This document shows positions 16,411 to 24,724 of a stretch of 64,000 bases of DNA, piece by piece. Origin of the DNA: an uncultured Eubacteriales bacterium. Lineage in GTDB: Bacteria; Bacillota; Clostridia; Oscillospirales; Oscillospiraceae. Position 1 is the stretch's first letter; each line of letters begins with the position of its first letter. Under the pieces are notes generated by a model. The model worked only from the letters and a program-made list of their open reading frames with translations, was not told where the DNA came from and did not search any database. The stretch covers positions 96,381-160,380 of the forward strand of contig URBH01000001.1 in NCBI GenBank assembly GCA_900546075.1. Reading direction: 5' to 3'. The position numbers and the translations under genes are program-made.

Positions 16411-16632
16411 AGGGCAGCACCGCACAATTCGGCAAGAAGTCTCAGCCAGAATTTTTGCCCCAATTCAAAGTTCCGAAAATGGAGGAATCCTGTATGTACC
16501 CGCAAGGGGTATGCCGCATCCGTAAGCCAGCTTGTGCTGACAACGGCTGCGCAATATTTCCCATTTTCGGAACTGCGGAAGTGGGGCAAAAAGGCGGCTG
16601 AGGCTCGCAGACGCAATTGCGCGGTGTTGCCT
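16411..16632. mobile_element. MITE-like palindromic element of about 222 bp
   Basis: The two halves are imperfect inverted repeats. Outer arms 16411-16429 and 16615-16632 match at about 16 of 18-19 positions (CAGCACCGCACAATT against CAACACCGCGCAATT). Inner blocks TTTTGCCCC..GTTCCGAAAATGG (16454-16482) face CCATTTTCGGAACT..GGGGCAAAA (16561-16591). CTCAGCC near 16441 also has a partner. No open reading frame of note. The right end overlaps the last bases of the sulfatase stop codon at 16632-16634. It could be a non-autonomous transposon or a structured intergenic repeat. Confidence 0.65.
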
Positions 16633-18083
16633 TAGTAAAATTCCTTGATGCGGTGGAACCAGGTGCTTGCGGGGTCATTCAGCGCCTTGAGATATTTGGA
16701 CATCTTATCCATGTACTGCTTTTTGACCTCGGCATAGGCGGGATCGTAGCAGACATTTTTCAGCTGATAAGGATCCTTTTTCAAATCGTACAGCTCGCCG
16801 CGCTCACTCTCGTTAAAGGTGAACTGATAGTCCAGATCCCGGACCATGCGCTGACGGTGAACGTAGAAGTGGTTGTGAAACTCGCAGAACACCTCCTCGC
16901 GGCCGTTGCTCTCCCGCTGACCCATCATCAGGGGCAGGATGCTCTCGCCGTCCACCGGGCGGGGAGGCTTGACGCCCGCCACATCCAGGATGGTGGGCAT
17001 AATCTCATGCAGATAGACGAAGCTGTCGTTGTCCTTGCTGCCGGCGCCCTTGACCACCATGGGGATGTGGTAGATCTCGTCGAAGGTGAAGGCGCCCTTT
17101 TCAATGAGCTTGTGCGCGCCCAGACAGTCTCCGTGGTCGGCGCTGTAAATGATGATGGTGTCATCGTACAGTCCCTCGGCCTTCAATTTGTCCACGATCA
17201 TGCCTACCATATCGTCGATCATGGTGCAGTGGCCGTAGTAGCGGGCAGCAATCTCCTGAAAGCCTTTCCAACCGTAGTCGCCCAAGCCCCACATCTTCTC
17301 ACTGAGATAGTACCCATAGGGCTTATCCAGCAAATCGTCGCAATAGCTGGGATGCTCGGGAATGTCGGCAGGGTTATACATGGAATAATAGGGCTCAGGG
17401 ACGATGCTGGGGGAATGGGGTCCCCAGAAGTTGGCCCAGATGAAGAAGGGCTTTTCCTCCTCCTTGGCCTTGTCAATCAGCCGGTTTGTCTCGTGAGCCA
17501 CGAAGTACTCGATGGTGCTTTCCACAGGCCCCTCATGCTTGCAGAACATCTCCTGGCTCTGAAGGGCGGGGTTGTCGCCCATAAACCCGTGGGAGACATC
17601 CACATTTTCAAATCCGTTTTCCTTTAAGTACAGCTCATAGTAGTTCGGCTTGTTGTCGGGCGGCGCGTGGAATACCAGGCTGGGAAACACCAGACTGCCA
17701 GGGAAGCCGTAGCCCATAAAGGGCTTGCCGATGTCGAAGCCGCACTCCTCCGGCTCCTTGTCGTGGGTAACATGCCACTTGCCCGCGTAACCGCAGAAAT
17801 AGCCGGCGTCGTGCATGCAGTCACCCAGCAGAGGGGTACCCTCCTTAATGTTGGTGAAGTTGTCCACCACACCGTGCTTGTGGGGATAAAGCCCCGTCAT
17901 CACGCTGGCGCGGGCGGGGGCGCAGATGGCGGACGGGGTATACGCATTGCTGAATTTCATGCCCTCAGCCGCAAGCTGGTCAATGTGCGGGGTCTTGCAG
18001 ATATCATTCATTCCATAGGCGCTGATCGTATCCATGCGCTGTTGGTCAGACAGAATCAGCAGTACATTTTTGCGCTTTGCCAT
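16632..18083 (-). CDS. Sulfatase (alkaline-phosphatase superfamily, Cys-type)
   Basis: Hydrolyses a sulfate ester; a cytoplasmic enzyme as no signal peptide is visible (MAKRKNVLLILSDQQRMDTI). 483 residues. Metal-binding Asp13-Gln14 and the formylglycine motif CAPAR (Cys54-Arg58, in SAICAPARASVMTGLYPHKHG) are intact; Cys54 must be converted to formylglycine, in anaerobes usually by the radical-SAM enzyme anSME, which is not in the window. Also seen: FFIWANFWGPHSP and TIIIYSADHGDCLGAHKL. Start ATG 18083 with AAAGGAGCG upstream; an in-frame TTG at 18104 is too close to that site. Substrate unknown: choline, glycosaminoglycan or mucin-type sulfate are possible. A truncated lipoprotein and IS relic lie just upstream, so a transporter partner may have been lost. 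Confidence 0.92.
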   Translation of the reverse strand: MAKRKNVLLILSDQQRMDTISAYGMNDICKTPHIDQLAAEGMKFSNAYTPSAICAPARASVMTGLYPHKHGVVDNFTNIKEGTPLLGDCMHDAGYFCGYAGKWHVTHDKEPEECGFDIGKPFMGYGFPGSLVFPSLVFHAPPDNKPNYYELYLKENGFENVDVSHGFMGDNPALQSQEMFCKHEGPVESTIEYFVAHETNRLIDKAKEEEKPFFIWANFWGPHSPSIVPEPYYSMYNPADIPEHPSYCDDLLDKPYGYYLSEKMWGLGDYGWKGFQEIAARYYGHCTMIDDMVGMIVDKLKAEGLYDDTIIIYSADHGDCLGAHKLIEKGAFTFDEIYHIPMVVKGAGSKDNDSFVYLHEIMPTILDVAGVKPPRPVDGESILPLMMGQRESNGREEVFCEFHNHFYVHRQRMVRDLDYQFTFNESERGELYDLKKDPYQLKNVCYDPAYAEVKKQYMDKMSKYLKALNDPASTWFHRIKEFY

Positions 18084-18291
18084 GAGAAATTCGCTCCTTT
18101 TCAATCGTTTAAATCATTATGCTGTTGCGCAGACGTTTTAGGGTCTATCTGAATAAATAACCCCATATTCTGCTATTCTTGCTATTTAGGCTATTGCAGA
18201 ATACAGAGTGTAAAAAATCCTTAATTTACATGGATTTCGTGCATTTTCAATCACTAATCTCTGAAAAAGGGCAGGCCGCCCCTCTCTCAGG

Positions 18292-18523
18292 CTAACGCCA
18301 TTCATTCCCCTTCTTTGCCTGGTGCGTCTCCGGATCACGGGCTTTTTGTGCGTTCCTCGTGGTGCTGGGTACGTTAATGATTGCAGCGCCTACGATGGTT
18401 CCGCCCTTCATCCTATGGCCAATTTGCACCGCAACACGGTTGAAGGCGTCAAAATAACAGCTTGTTCACGCCGTTTTCCTCCAAAAGGTGACGGAGATTG
18501 CACAGTGTTGTTTCATCCGGTAC
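18292..18523 (-). pseudogene. IS5-family transposase fragment with frameshift
   Basis: Minus-strand reading gives VPDETTLCNLRHLLEENGVN and KLLF, then a one-base frameshift at about 18455-18460 into FDAFNRV, MKGGTIVGAAIINVPSTTRN and ARDPETHQAKKGNEW, ending at a stop (18292-18294). These are the characteristic central blocks of IS5/IS1182-like DDE transposases (PDETT..FRHLLE, GTIVDATII..PSSTKN, DPEMHQTKKGN). Both ends and the catalytic C-terminus are missing, so this is a dead remnant. It is joined directly to the truncated lipoprotein at 18513-18584. Confidence 0.82.
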
Positions 18524-18584
18524 CGCAGGCACACATGGAAAGAACCATGCCGGCAGCCAGCTGCAATACAAGAATTCTCTTCAT
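18513..18584 (-). pseudogene. Truncated lipoprotein signal peptide (23 codons), probably a lost binding protein
   Basis: ATG 18584 opens MKRILVLQLAAGMVLSMCAC and GTG, then a stop (18513-18515). AAAGGAGGATGCT precedes the start and a consensus promoter lies at 18638-18666. Signal, hydrophobic core and a CAC lipobox-like end are typical of Gram-positive binding proteins. The coding sequence is cut exactly where the IS5 remnant begins. A short intact peptide cannot be excluded, but insertion/deletion of a former lipoprotein gene fits better. Confidence 0.65.
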
Positions 18585-18637
18585 AGCATCCTCCTTTTCT
18601 TTATTCGGGTGTTTGGGTTCCTTACTGGGATGGTATC

Positions 18638-18666
18638 AGTTTAGCATTACGAAACGGTCATGTCAA
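18638..18666 (-). promoter_or_regulatory. Consensus promoter of the truncated lipoprotein
   Basis: Minus strand TTGACA (18666-18661), 17 bases, TAAACT (18643-18638). It would now transcribe the IS relic and possibly the sulfatase. Confidence 0.75.
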
Positions 18667-19183
18667 TACCTGTCCACCGACACGGAATTTCATTTCATAC
18701 TTTGTCGCACTTTGATGACTGGTGTCCGGATTTGCGAAATATATGCACATATAATTCGGCAAATTGACGAAAACGCAGGTTTCGAGTTGTGCATATTGCT
18801 TTGAAGGTTTTCCCGCTTTTCCAAAAAGGTTTTTCAACGGACAGCGGATTGGTGCATACGGCGTAGGCAACGGCAGCAAATGTCCACGATTGCAAACAAA
18901 ACTGCACAGCAAAATCTGAATCTGTTACGAAAGTTTGCGCTGTCCCTGCTCAAGCGCTACAAAGCAGAAACCAACACCAAGCAGCCAATATCGCACATAA
19001 TGCTGGATTGTCTTCTTGAACCGGAGTATCTTTGCAGGGTTTTGCAAAATTGATTTCCGTGCCTGCGGTGTGCTGCCTATAGATTTTTCTGCGGTTATCT
19101 GTTATACTGAACAAAAAGACGCGAAGCGGCAAAGTTTGGGCGTTTTTGCCCGTTTCAGGCGAAGCGCAGAATGGAGTGCCCGG
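18667..19183. other. Intergenic stretch upstream of the SNF2 helicase
   Basis: No convincing gene. The only clear signal is an extended -10 element (TG-T-TATACT, TATACT at 19103-19108) that could start the helicase transcript about 70 bases before its ATG at 19184. The sequence is AT-richer than its surroundings. Confidence 0.4.
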
Positions 19184-22100
19184 ATGGATCTGAATCAGGT
19201 AAAATCATTGTTTTCCACCACCGACTATGAACGCGGAATGGAATACTACCGGCAGGGCCGGGTCACGGATATGCAGTGTTCGAAAACCGATACGGAATTG
19301 AACGTCAGCTGCACCGTCCGTGGCAGCAAGCACTACGCGGTGCAGTTTATCAGAAGAAAGGACAGCCGAGTGCGCATCAGCTGCTCCTGCCCGCGCTTCG
19401 CCGACGTTGGCCGCTGCAAGCACCTTGCCGCCGCCATGATCGCCTTCCTCAGCGAGCCGCCGCACACGTGTGCACCCAGCAGCGACCGGTATGCACGGCG
19501 GATGCTCCAGCGCTATCTGCAAATTTCGCAGGAATCGGCCGACCCTTCCCAGCAGCCCATCCGCCTGTGTGCGGTGCTGCGCGACGGGTATGGAAGCGAA
19601 TATCCCTCGTTTTCCCTTCGCGTCGGGTATGACCGGCTGTACATCGTGCAGAATATCCGGGATTTTCTTTACAATGTGGATCAGCACCGGACGGTCGTCT
19701 ACGGAAAGGGACTGACGCTGGCGCATGACCTTGCGCTGTTTGATCCGAAGGCGCAGGCGATGATCCGGCTTTTGATGAACGAATACGGCAGGTACCGCTC
19801 ACTCAGTTCTTCTCACTATATGGGCTATGAGCCTCCGAATTATCGAAAAAACGAGATCACGCTGACCGGCGATTCCTTTGACCGGTGGTTCGATCTTTTA
19901 TCCGACGCACCGGTAGATTATGCAGGCTCCCACCCGCTCACGCTCATGCAAAAAGACCCCCAGGTTCGTCTTCTGATCGCGGAAGAAGGCGGCGGCGCAC
20001 GGCTGACGGTTCGGACGCCCTGCTCCTACCGCTTTTTCGGCAGCTATCGGAGCTTATACGCCCTCGGCGGCGGGACGCTTTTACGCTGCTCAGGCGAGTT
20101 TCGGGAAAAGATCTACCCGCTGCTCGAATCCGGACAGCAGACCATGTTTCTGGAGAAGAAGGATCTTCCGACCTTCTGCGGCTGCGTGCTGCCGGCGCTC
20201 GGCGAACAGGTCGAGGTCGAAGATCCGCAGAAGCTTTTTCAAAGCTACATCCCCGACCCCTGCACGGTCTGCCTCTATTTTGATATGGAGCAGGACTCAC
20301 TGCTTGTCAAGCCGGTCTTCCGGTACGACACCCATTCGATCGCATTTGACGATACCGCCGAGCCCGACGGCGTACGGCGAAATAAAAAGGAAGAAGGTGC
20401 TGCTTTGCTGTTCGTCCGGCGCTATTTTCAGCAGCAGGATCGGCAGTTTGTTTTGCAGGGCGAGGACGCGGCGTATGACTTTCTCACGGGTGCCATCGAC
20501 GGTTTTCGCCGCAGAGGCGAGGTCTATTTCAGCGACCGCCTGAACCGCAAGCGCCTCCAGCCCGCACCGGCCAGCATCGGCCTTTCCGTTTCCGATGGGC
20601 TTCTGACGTTGACGCTGGACACCGGCGGCTATCCACCCGAGGAGCTTTCGGAGCTCTACCGGAGTATGCTGCTGCGCAGAAAATATCACCGGCTTCCGGA
20701 CGGCCGGTATCTGGAACTGGACGGCTCGTCGTGTGAAAAGCTGGCGGAAATGGCGCAGATGCTCCAGCTCTCCGACCGGGAACTGGCCCGCGGAAAGGCG
20801 ACGCTTCCGGCCTATCGTGGGCTGTATCTTGACGAGCTGCTGTCGGGAACCGACGGCATCCGGGTCAGCCGCGACAGCCGGCTACGCAGCATGATCCGCA
20901 ATTTCAAGACGATCTCCGAGAGCGACTATGCTCTGCCATCGGAGCTGCACGCACAGCTCCGGCCGTATCAGCAGACCGGCTATCAGTGGCTTAAAACGCT
21001 GGAGAGCTATGGCTTCGGCGGCATTCTCGCGGACGAAATGGGGCTCGGCAAAACGCTTCAGATGATTGCGTTTTTATCGTCCTTTCCCCAGAAAACCGTC
21101 GGCGCGCCGAGTCTTGTCGTCTGCCCGGCATCTTTGATCTACAACTGGGGCGACGAGCTGCAAAAATTCGCCCCGCATTTGCGCTGTCAGCTGATTTTGG
21201 GAAATGCCGCCGAGCGCAAACGTCTGCGCGCGGAAGCAGCGACATATGACGTATGGGTCAGCTCCTATGAACTCATCCGGCAGGACATCGAAGCATATAC
21301 GGCGCTGCAATTTTACTGCTGCGTACTCGATGAGGCCCAGCACATCAAAAACGCCTCGACGCTCGCGTCCAAGGCCGTCAAGCGCCTTTCGTGTCGGCAG
21401 CGGTTCGTGCTGACCGGAACGCCCATTGAAAACCGGCTCAGCGAGCTCTGGAACCTGTTTGATTTCCTCATGCCAGGGTATCTCTACACCAATCACGCTT
21501 TCCGCGAAAAGCTGGAAAAGCCAATCCTCAAGTCCAAGAACCCGGACGCCGAGTCTCAGCTGCGGCGGCTGGTGCAGCCGTTTATACTTCGGCGGCTGAA
21601 AAAGGATGTGCTCAAAGAGCTTCCGCCCAAGGAAGAATATGTCCGGAAGATTTCTCTGTCTGAGGAGGAGCAGAAGCTCTATTACGCCTGTGTGCAGGCC
21701 GCCGTTGCAGGTCTCGGCGATGGGCAGGGCAAGCTGCAAATTCTCGCCGCGCTGACCCGGCTGCGGCAGGTGTGCTGCGATTCGGGGCTCTGCTTTGAAA
21801 ATTACGACGGCCCGGCGAGCAAGCTGGACGCCTGCGTGGAATTGTGCGAAGCGATGGTGGAAAACGGCCACCAGATCCTGCTGTTTTCGCAGTTCACCTC
21901 CATGCTCGACCGGCTGCGTGCGCGGCTGGACGCGCTGCATATTTCGAGCTTCACCCTTCAGGGCTCGACGCCCAGGGAAAAGCGCGCTTCCATGGTCAAG
22001 GCCTTCAACGCAGGCGAGGCTTCGGTCTTTCTCATCTCCCTGAAGGCAGGCGGCACGGGTCTGAATCTGACGGCGGCGGATATCGTGATCCACTTTGACC

Positions 22101-22327
22101 CCTGGTGGAACCAGGCAGCGCAGGATCAGGCAACGGACCGCGCCCACCGCATCGGCCAGCAGGCGCACGTGCAGGTCTATAAGCTGATCGCGAAGGACAC
22201 CATCGAGGAAAAAATTCTGGAGCTTCAGGAAAAGAAGGCCGCATTATTGGACACAATATCCGGCTGCGAGGAGACCAGAATCCTGAATATGTCTTCCGAA
22301 GAACTGCTTTCGCTGCTGAAAAGCTGA
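19184..22327 (+). CDS. SWIM zinc-finger SNF2-family DEAD/DEAH helicase
   Basis: Large ATP-dependent DNA translocase (HepA/RapA-like Swi2/Snf2), 1047 residues. An N-terminal SWIM finger (Cys67, Cys69, Cys78, His80) is followed by an uncharacterised middle region (about 90-560), the SNF2_N ATPase domain with Walker A DEMGLGKT (Lys623), DEAQH box (716-720), TGTPIENRLSELWNLFDFL, and a Helicase_C domain with SLKAGGTGLNLTAADIVIHF and DRAHRIGQ near residue 985. Start ATG 19184, seven bases after GGAG; in-frame upstream codons have no site. The role is probably transcription recycling or DNA repair; a defence role is possible because the gene stands between mobile-element relics, but nothing proves it. 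Confidence 0.92.
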   Translation: MDLNQVKSLFSTTDYERGMEYYRQGRVTDMQCSKTDTELNVSCTVRGSKHYAVQFIRRKDSRVRISCSCPRFADVGRCKHLAAAMIAFLSEPPHTCAPSSDRYARRMLQRYLQISQESADPSQQPIRLCAVLRDGYGSEYPSFSLRVGYDRLYIVQNIRDFLYNVDQHRTVVYGKGLTLAHDLALFDPKAQAMIRLLMNEYGRYRSLSSSHYMGYEPPNYRKNEITLTGDSFDRWFDLLSDAPVDYAGSHPLTLMQKDPQVRLLIAEEGGGARLTVRTPCSYRFFGSYRSLYALGGGTLLRCSGEFREKIYPLLESGQQTMFLEKKDLPTFCGCVLPALGEQVEVEDPQKLFQSYIPDPCTVCLYFDMEQDSLLVKPVFRYDTHSIAFDDTAEPDGVRRNKKEEGAALLFVRRYFQQQDRQFVLQGEDAAYDFLTGAIDGFRRRGEVYFSDRLNRKRLQPAPASIGLSVSDGLLTLTLDTGGYPPEELSELYRSMLLRRKYHRLPDGRYLELDGSSCEKLAEMAQMLQLSDRELARGKATLPAYRGLYLDELLSGTDGIRVSRDSRLRSMIRNFKTISESDYALPSELHAQLRPYQQTGYQWLKTLESYGFGGILADEMGLGKTLQMIAFLSSFPQKTVGAPSLVVCPASLIYNWGDELQKFAPHLRCQLILGNAAERKRLRAEAATYDVWVSSYELIRQDIEAYTALQFYCCVLDEAQHIKNASTLASKAVKRLSCRQRFVLTGTPIENRLSELWNLFDFLMPGYLYTNHAFREKLEKPILKSKNPDAESQLRRLVQPFILRRLKKDVLKELPPKEEYVRKISLSEEEQKLYYACVQAAVAGLGDGQGKLQILAALTRLRQVCCDSGLCFENYDGPASKLDACVELCEAMVENGHQILLFSQFTSMLDRLRARLDALHISSFTLQGSTPREKRASMVKAFNAGEASVFLISLKAGGTGLNLTAADIVIHFDPWWNQAAQDQATDRAHRIGQQAHVQVYKLIAKDTIEEKILELQEKKAALLDTISGCEETRILNMSSEELLSLLKS

Positions 22328-22340
22328 CGTCTGATACTAT

Positions 22341-22373
22341 TTCCTGATTAAAATCTTTGATTTAAATCAGGAA
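22341..22373 (+). terminator. AT-rich hairpin after the SNF2 gene, possible terminator
   Basis: 15-bp stem with one mismatch (22341-22355/22359-22373), TTT loop, 13 bases after the stop codon, but no T-run follows. Confidence 0.45.
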
Positions 22374-22436
22374 GGCATCGCCTATTGGCACTGCCAGTTT
22401 TGTGAGTTATAAGAAAAGAAATCACAAAACAAGTCT

Positions 22437-22477
22437 CATACTGAACACCTTGCCCTTCGGGCAAGGTGTTCAGTATG
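22437..22477. repeat. Perfect 19-bp palindrome with TTC loop
   Basis: Arms 22437-22455 and 22459-22477 are perfectly complementary (outer bases CATACT, inner CTTGCCC-TTC-GGGCAAG). There is no T-run, so a simple terminator is unlikely. It shares outer bases CATACT and arm length with the palindrome at 23011-23051. Confidence 0.6.
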
Positions 22478-22708
22478 GAGAGTCTGCTCAACACAATCGC
22501 TTCTTCCGAATTCTGTCCAGTTGTTTACGAAGTGTTGGAGCGACTAAAAGAAATATATCACTTCAGGTAATTGTATTGCGATGGGAGGGACACTCTTGTT
22601 TGTGACCCTCCCATACATTAGATGCAGCAACCCCGGCCTGCTTTGGGGTTAGAAATTTAATTTCTTTCTGAGCTTTCTTTCGACATTTCTATTTTCTTTC
22701 GCATATAG

Positions 22709-22831
22709 ATTGACATCAAAACAATTTCCACTCTGCTTGGACACGCGAGCACGAAGATCACATTAGATACGTACATCCATCTGATTCGGGACACTGGCAA
22801 ATATGCTGTCGAGATGCTCGAGGCAATATGA
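22709..22831 (+). pseudogene. C-terminal fragment of a tyrosine recombinase (integrase)
   Basis: Forty codons in frame to TGA 22829-22831: IDIKTISTLLGHASTKITLD then TYIHLIRDTGKYAVEMLEAI. LLGHAS...TLDTYIHL holds the conserved His and the nucleophilic Tyr of phage integrases. No upstream reading frame continues it, so only the tail of an integrase gene remains, marking an old mobile-element end. A strong terminator follows directly. Confidence 0.82.
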
Positions 22832-22838
22832 CAATCGC

Positions 22839-22878
22839 TAAAAAATAGGCAGGACGGTCACGTCCTGCCTATTTTTTA
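22839..22878. terminator. Strong bidirectional terminator
   Basis: Perfect stem 22840-22856/22861-22877 (17 bp; outer T-A pair extends it), GTCA loop, A6 and T6 flanks. Sits eight bases after the integrase remnant. Confidence 0.9.
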
Positions 22879-22929
22879 GCTAAAGAAATGGATGAGGGAC
22901 TAAGCCCTTTTTCATTGGATAACTTCTTC

Positions 22930-23003
22930 CGGCCAATTTTTATTTTACCGTCGTGTCAGAGCCGTCACACGACATCATCGCTCGGTCAATTTTTATTTTA
23001 CCG
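22930..23003. repeat. 21-bp direct repeat flanking a small inverted repeat
   Basis: 22930-22950 and 22983-23003 are identical except one base (CGGCCAATTTTTATTTTACC versus CGGTCAATTTTTATTTTACC, plus G). Between them GTCGTGT (22950-22956) pairs with ACACGAC (22967-22973). Together with the palindrome that follows this looks like a compact intergenic repeat unit. Confidence 0.55.
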
Positions 23004-23010
23004 ACGAGTC

Positions 23011-23051
23011 ATACTAATTCTTAATTAAAGCATTTAATTAAGAATTAGTAT
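23011..23051. repeat. Perfect 19-bp AT-rich palindrome with GCA loop
   Basis: Arms 23011-23029 and 23033-23051 are perfectly complementary (ATACTAATTCTTAATTAAA). It lies 43 bases after the stop of the GH13 gene on the minus strand and could end that operon, although no T-run is present. Confidence 0.65.
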
Positions 23052-23093
23052 AACAGAGAAATTCACCCCAAATCTGTTATCACGCCGGGATTG

Positions 23094-24716
23094 TCATTGC
23101 CCGGAAATGACCACGAAGCCGTAGGGGGCAAGTGTGGTGTGGGTCAGGGCTTCCGAGAGCAGGGGCGTTCCGGTAACCGGCTGGGGAAGCTGGCAGGGAT
23201 CGGGGCTGAAATTGCACCAGACCGTAATGTCCGCCCCATCAAGGCTTCTGCGGTAGGCAAAAAGCTGCGGGTCATCGGGGACGAGCAGCTGGAAGCTGCC
23301 CCATTTGAGGATGTCACTTCCTTTGCGCAGGGCAATCAGGCGACGGTAAAAGTGCAGGATGGAGTTTTCGTCCTCCCGGGCGCGCTGTACATGGATCTCG
23401 GCGGCGTTGGGATTTACGGCGATCCAGGGCGTTCCTGTGGTGAAGCCTCCATTCGCCGTGCCATCCCACTGCATCGGCGTTCTGGCGTTGTCGCGCCCCT
23501 TGTGCCAGATGCCGTTCCACGCCCACGCCTTTTGCGCGTCCGTCTTTGCCTCTTTCAGAAGGTTCAGGCTTTCAATGTCCCGCAGCTGCGAGGCATCGGC
23601 AAAGGGATAATTCGTCATGCCGATTTCCTCACCCTGATAAATGAAGGGCGTCCCCCGCTGCAAATACATGGCCACAGCCAGCATCTTGGCGCTCCGCTGC
23701 CGGAGCGTCTCCGACGCAGTGCAGCCCCAGCGGGATACGATGCGGGGCTGGTCATGGTTGCTCCAGAACAGCGTGTTCCAGTCCAGTGTGCTTTGCCACG
23801 CGGCGGTCAGCGCCTTGAACTTTTTCAGAGAAAAGGGGATCACGTTCCACTTCCCGTTCTCGCCGTCGATGTCCATGATGTCAAACTGGAACAGCAGGTC
23901 CAGTTCTCTCCCGTCCCCGACGACACTGTTCGCATTATCCAGAGTGACGCAGGTCGTTTCTCCCACGCACATACAATCCCGGCCGTCAAAGCAGCGTTTG
24001 CGCATCTCGCGCAGATGGGAATGCAGTGCCGGCTGGAAGGCCGTATGCTCGCCAGGAAAGGCGTAGCCTGAGCCGCTGGCGTCGGGCAGGCCGGGGGCTT
24101 TGGCGATCAGGCTGATCACATCCATGCGGAACCCGTCCACGCCCTTGTCGAACCACCAGTTGATCATGGCATAGACTTCTTCCCGAAGCTTCGGATTTTC
24201 CCAGTTGAGGTCAGGCTGCTTCTCCCCGAAAAGATGCAGATACCACTGCTCTGTCGCCGCATCATAGCTCCATGCCGACGGCGTGAAGAAGGATGACCAG
24301 TTGTTCGGCTCCTTCCCGCCGCGTCCGTCGCGCCAGATGTAATAGTCGCGGTAGGGATTGTCTTTGGATTTTCTCGATTCGACAAACCATGCGTTCTCGT
24401 CCGAGGAATGGTTGACGACCAGATCCATGACCAGCTTAATATCCCGCCGGTGCATTTCCTCCAGCAGTCGGTCAAAGTCCTCCATCGTGCCGAATTCGGA
24501 CATGATCTTCCGGTAGTCGCGGATGTCGTAGCCCATATCGTCGTTGGGCGAGTCGTAGACCGGGCAGAGCCATACCGCACCGATGCCCAGCCATTGCAGG
24601 TAATCCAGCCGGGAGATCAGACCGGGGATGTCCCCGATGCCGTCGCCGTTGGAATCCTGAAAGCTGCGGGGATAAATCTGATAGAACACACGTTCCTTCC
24701 ACCATGGGCTTTTCAT
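23094..24716 (-). CDS. malL: Oligo-1,6-glucosidase / isomaltase (GH13_31)
   Basis: Cytoplasmic alpha-glucosidase, 540 residues. Region I DLVVNH (98-103), region II GFRMDV (nucleophile Asp199), region III VGETTC (acid/base Glu253) and region IV FWSNHDQPR (His321, Asp322) are intact. The residue after the nucleophile is Val, as in oligo-1,6-glucosidases, whereas alpha-1,4-specific maltases usually have Thr; this favours isomaltose and isomalto-oligosaccharides. Start at ATG 24716: a GTG at 24728 overlaps the ribosome binding site GGAG. Last gene of the alpha-1,6-glucan operon; it should degrade the short products of the GH66 enzyme (26249) to glucose. Confidence 0.93.
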   Translation of the reverse strand: MKSPWWKERVFYQIYPRSFQDSNGDGIGDIPGLISRLDYLQWLGIGAVWLCPVYDSPNDDMGYDIRDYRKIMSEFGTMEDFDRLLEEMHRRDIKLVMDLVVNHSSDENAWFVESRKSKDNPYRDYYIWRDGRGGKEPNNWSSFFTPSAWSYDAATEQWYLHLFGEKQPDLNWENPKLREEVYAMINWWFDKGVDGFRMDVISLIAKAPGLPDASGSGYAFPGEHTAFQPALHSHLREMRKRCFDGRDCMCVGETTCVTLDNANSVVGDGRELDLLFQFDIMDIDGENGKWNVIPFSLKKFKALTAAWQSTLDWNTLFWSNHDQPRIVSRWGCTASETLRQRSAKMLAVAMYLQRGTPFIYQGEEIGMTNYPFADASQLRDIESLNLLKEAKTDAQKAWAWNGIWHKGRDNARTPMQWDGTANGGFTTGTPWIAVNPNAAEIHVQRAREDENSILHFYRRLIALRKGSDILKWGSFQLLVPDDPQLFAYRRSLDGADITVWCNFSPDPCQLPQPVTGTPLLSEALTHTTLAPYGFVVISGQ

Positions 24717-24724
24717 GGAATCGT

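Noticed and set aside
18322..18804. 160-codon plus-strand frame upstream of the SNF2 gene
   Set aside because: Covers the IS5 relic, the truncated lipoprotein and its promoter on the other strand; no ribosome binding site.
22930..23051. CRISPR array
   Set aside because: Only two copies of a 21-bp repeat, no further spacing units, no cas genes in the window.
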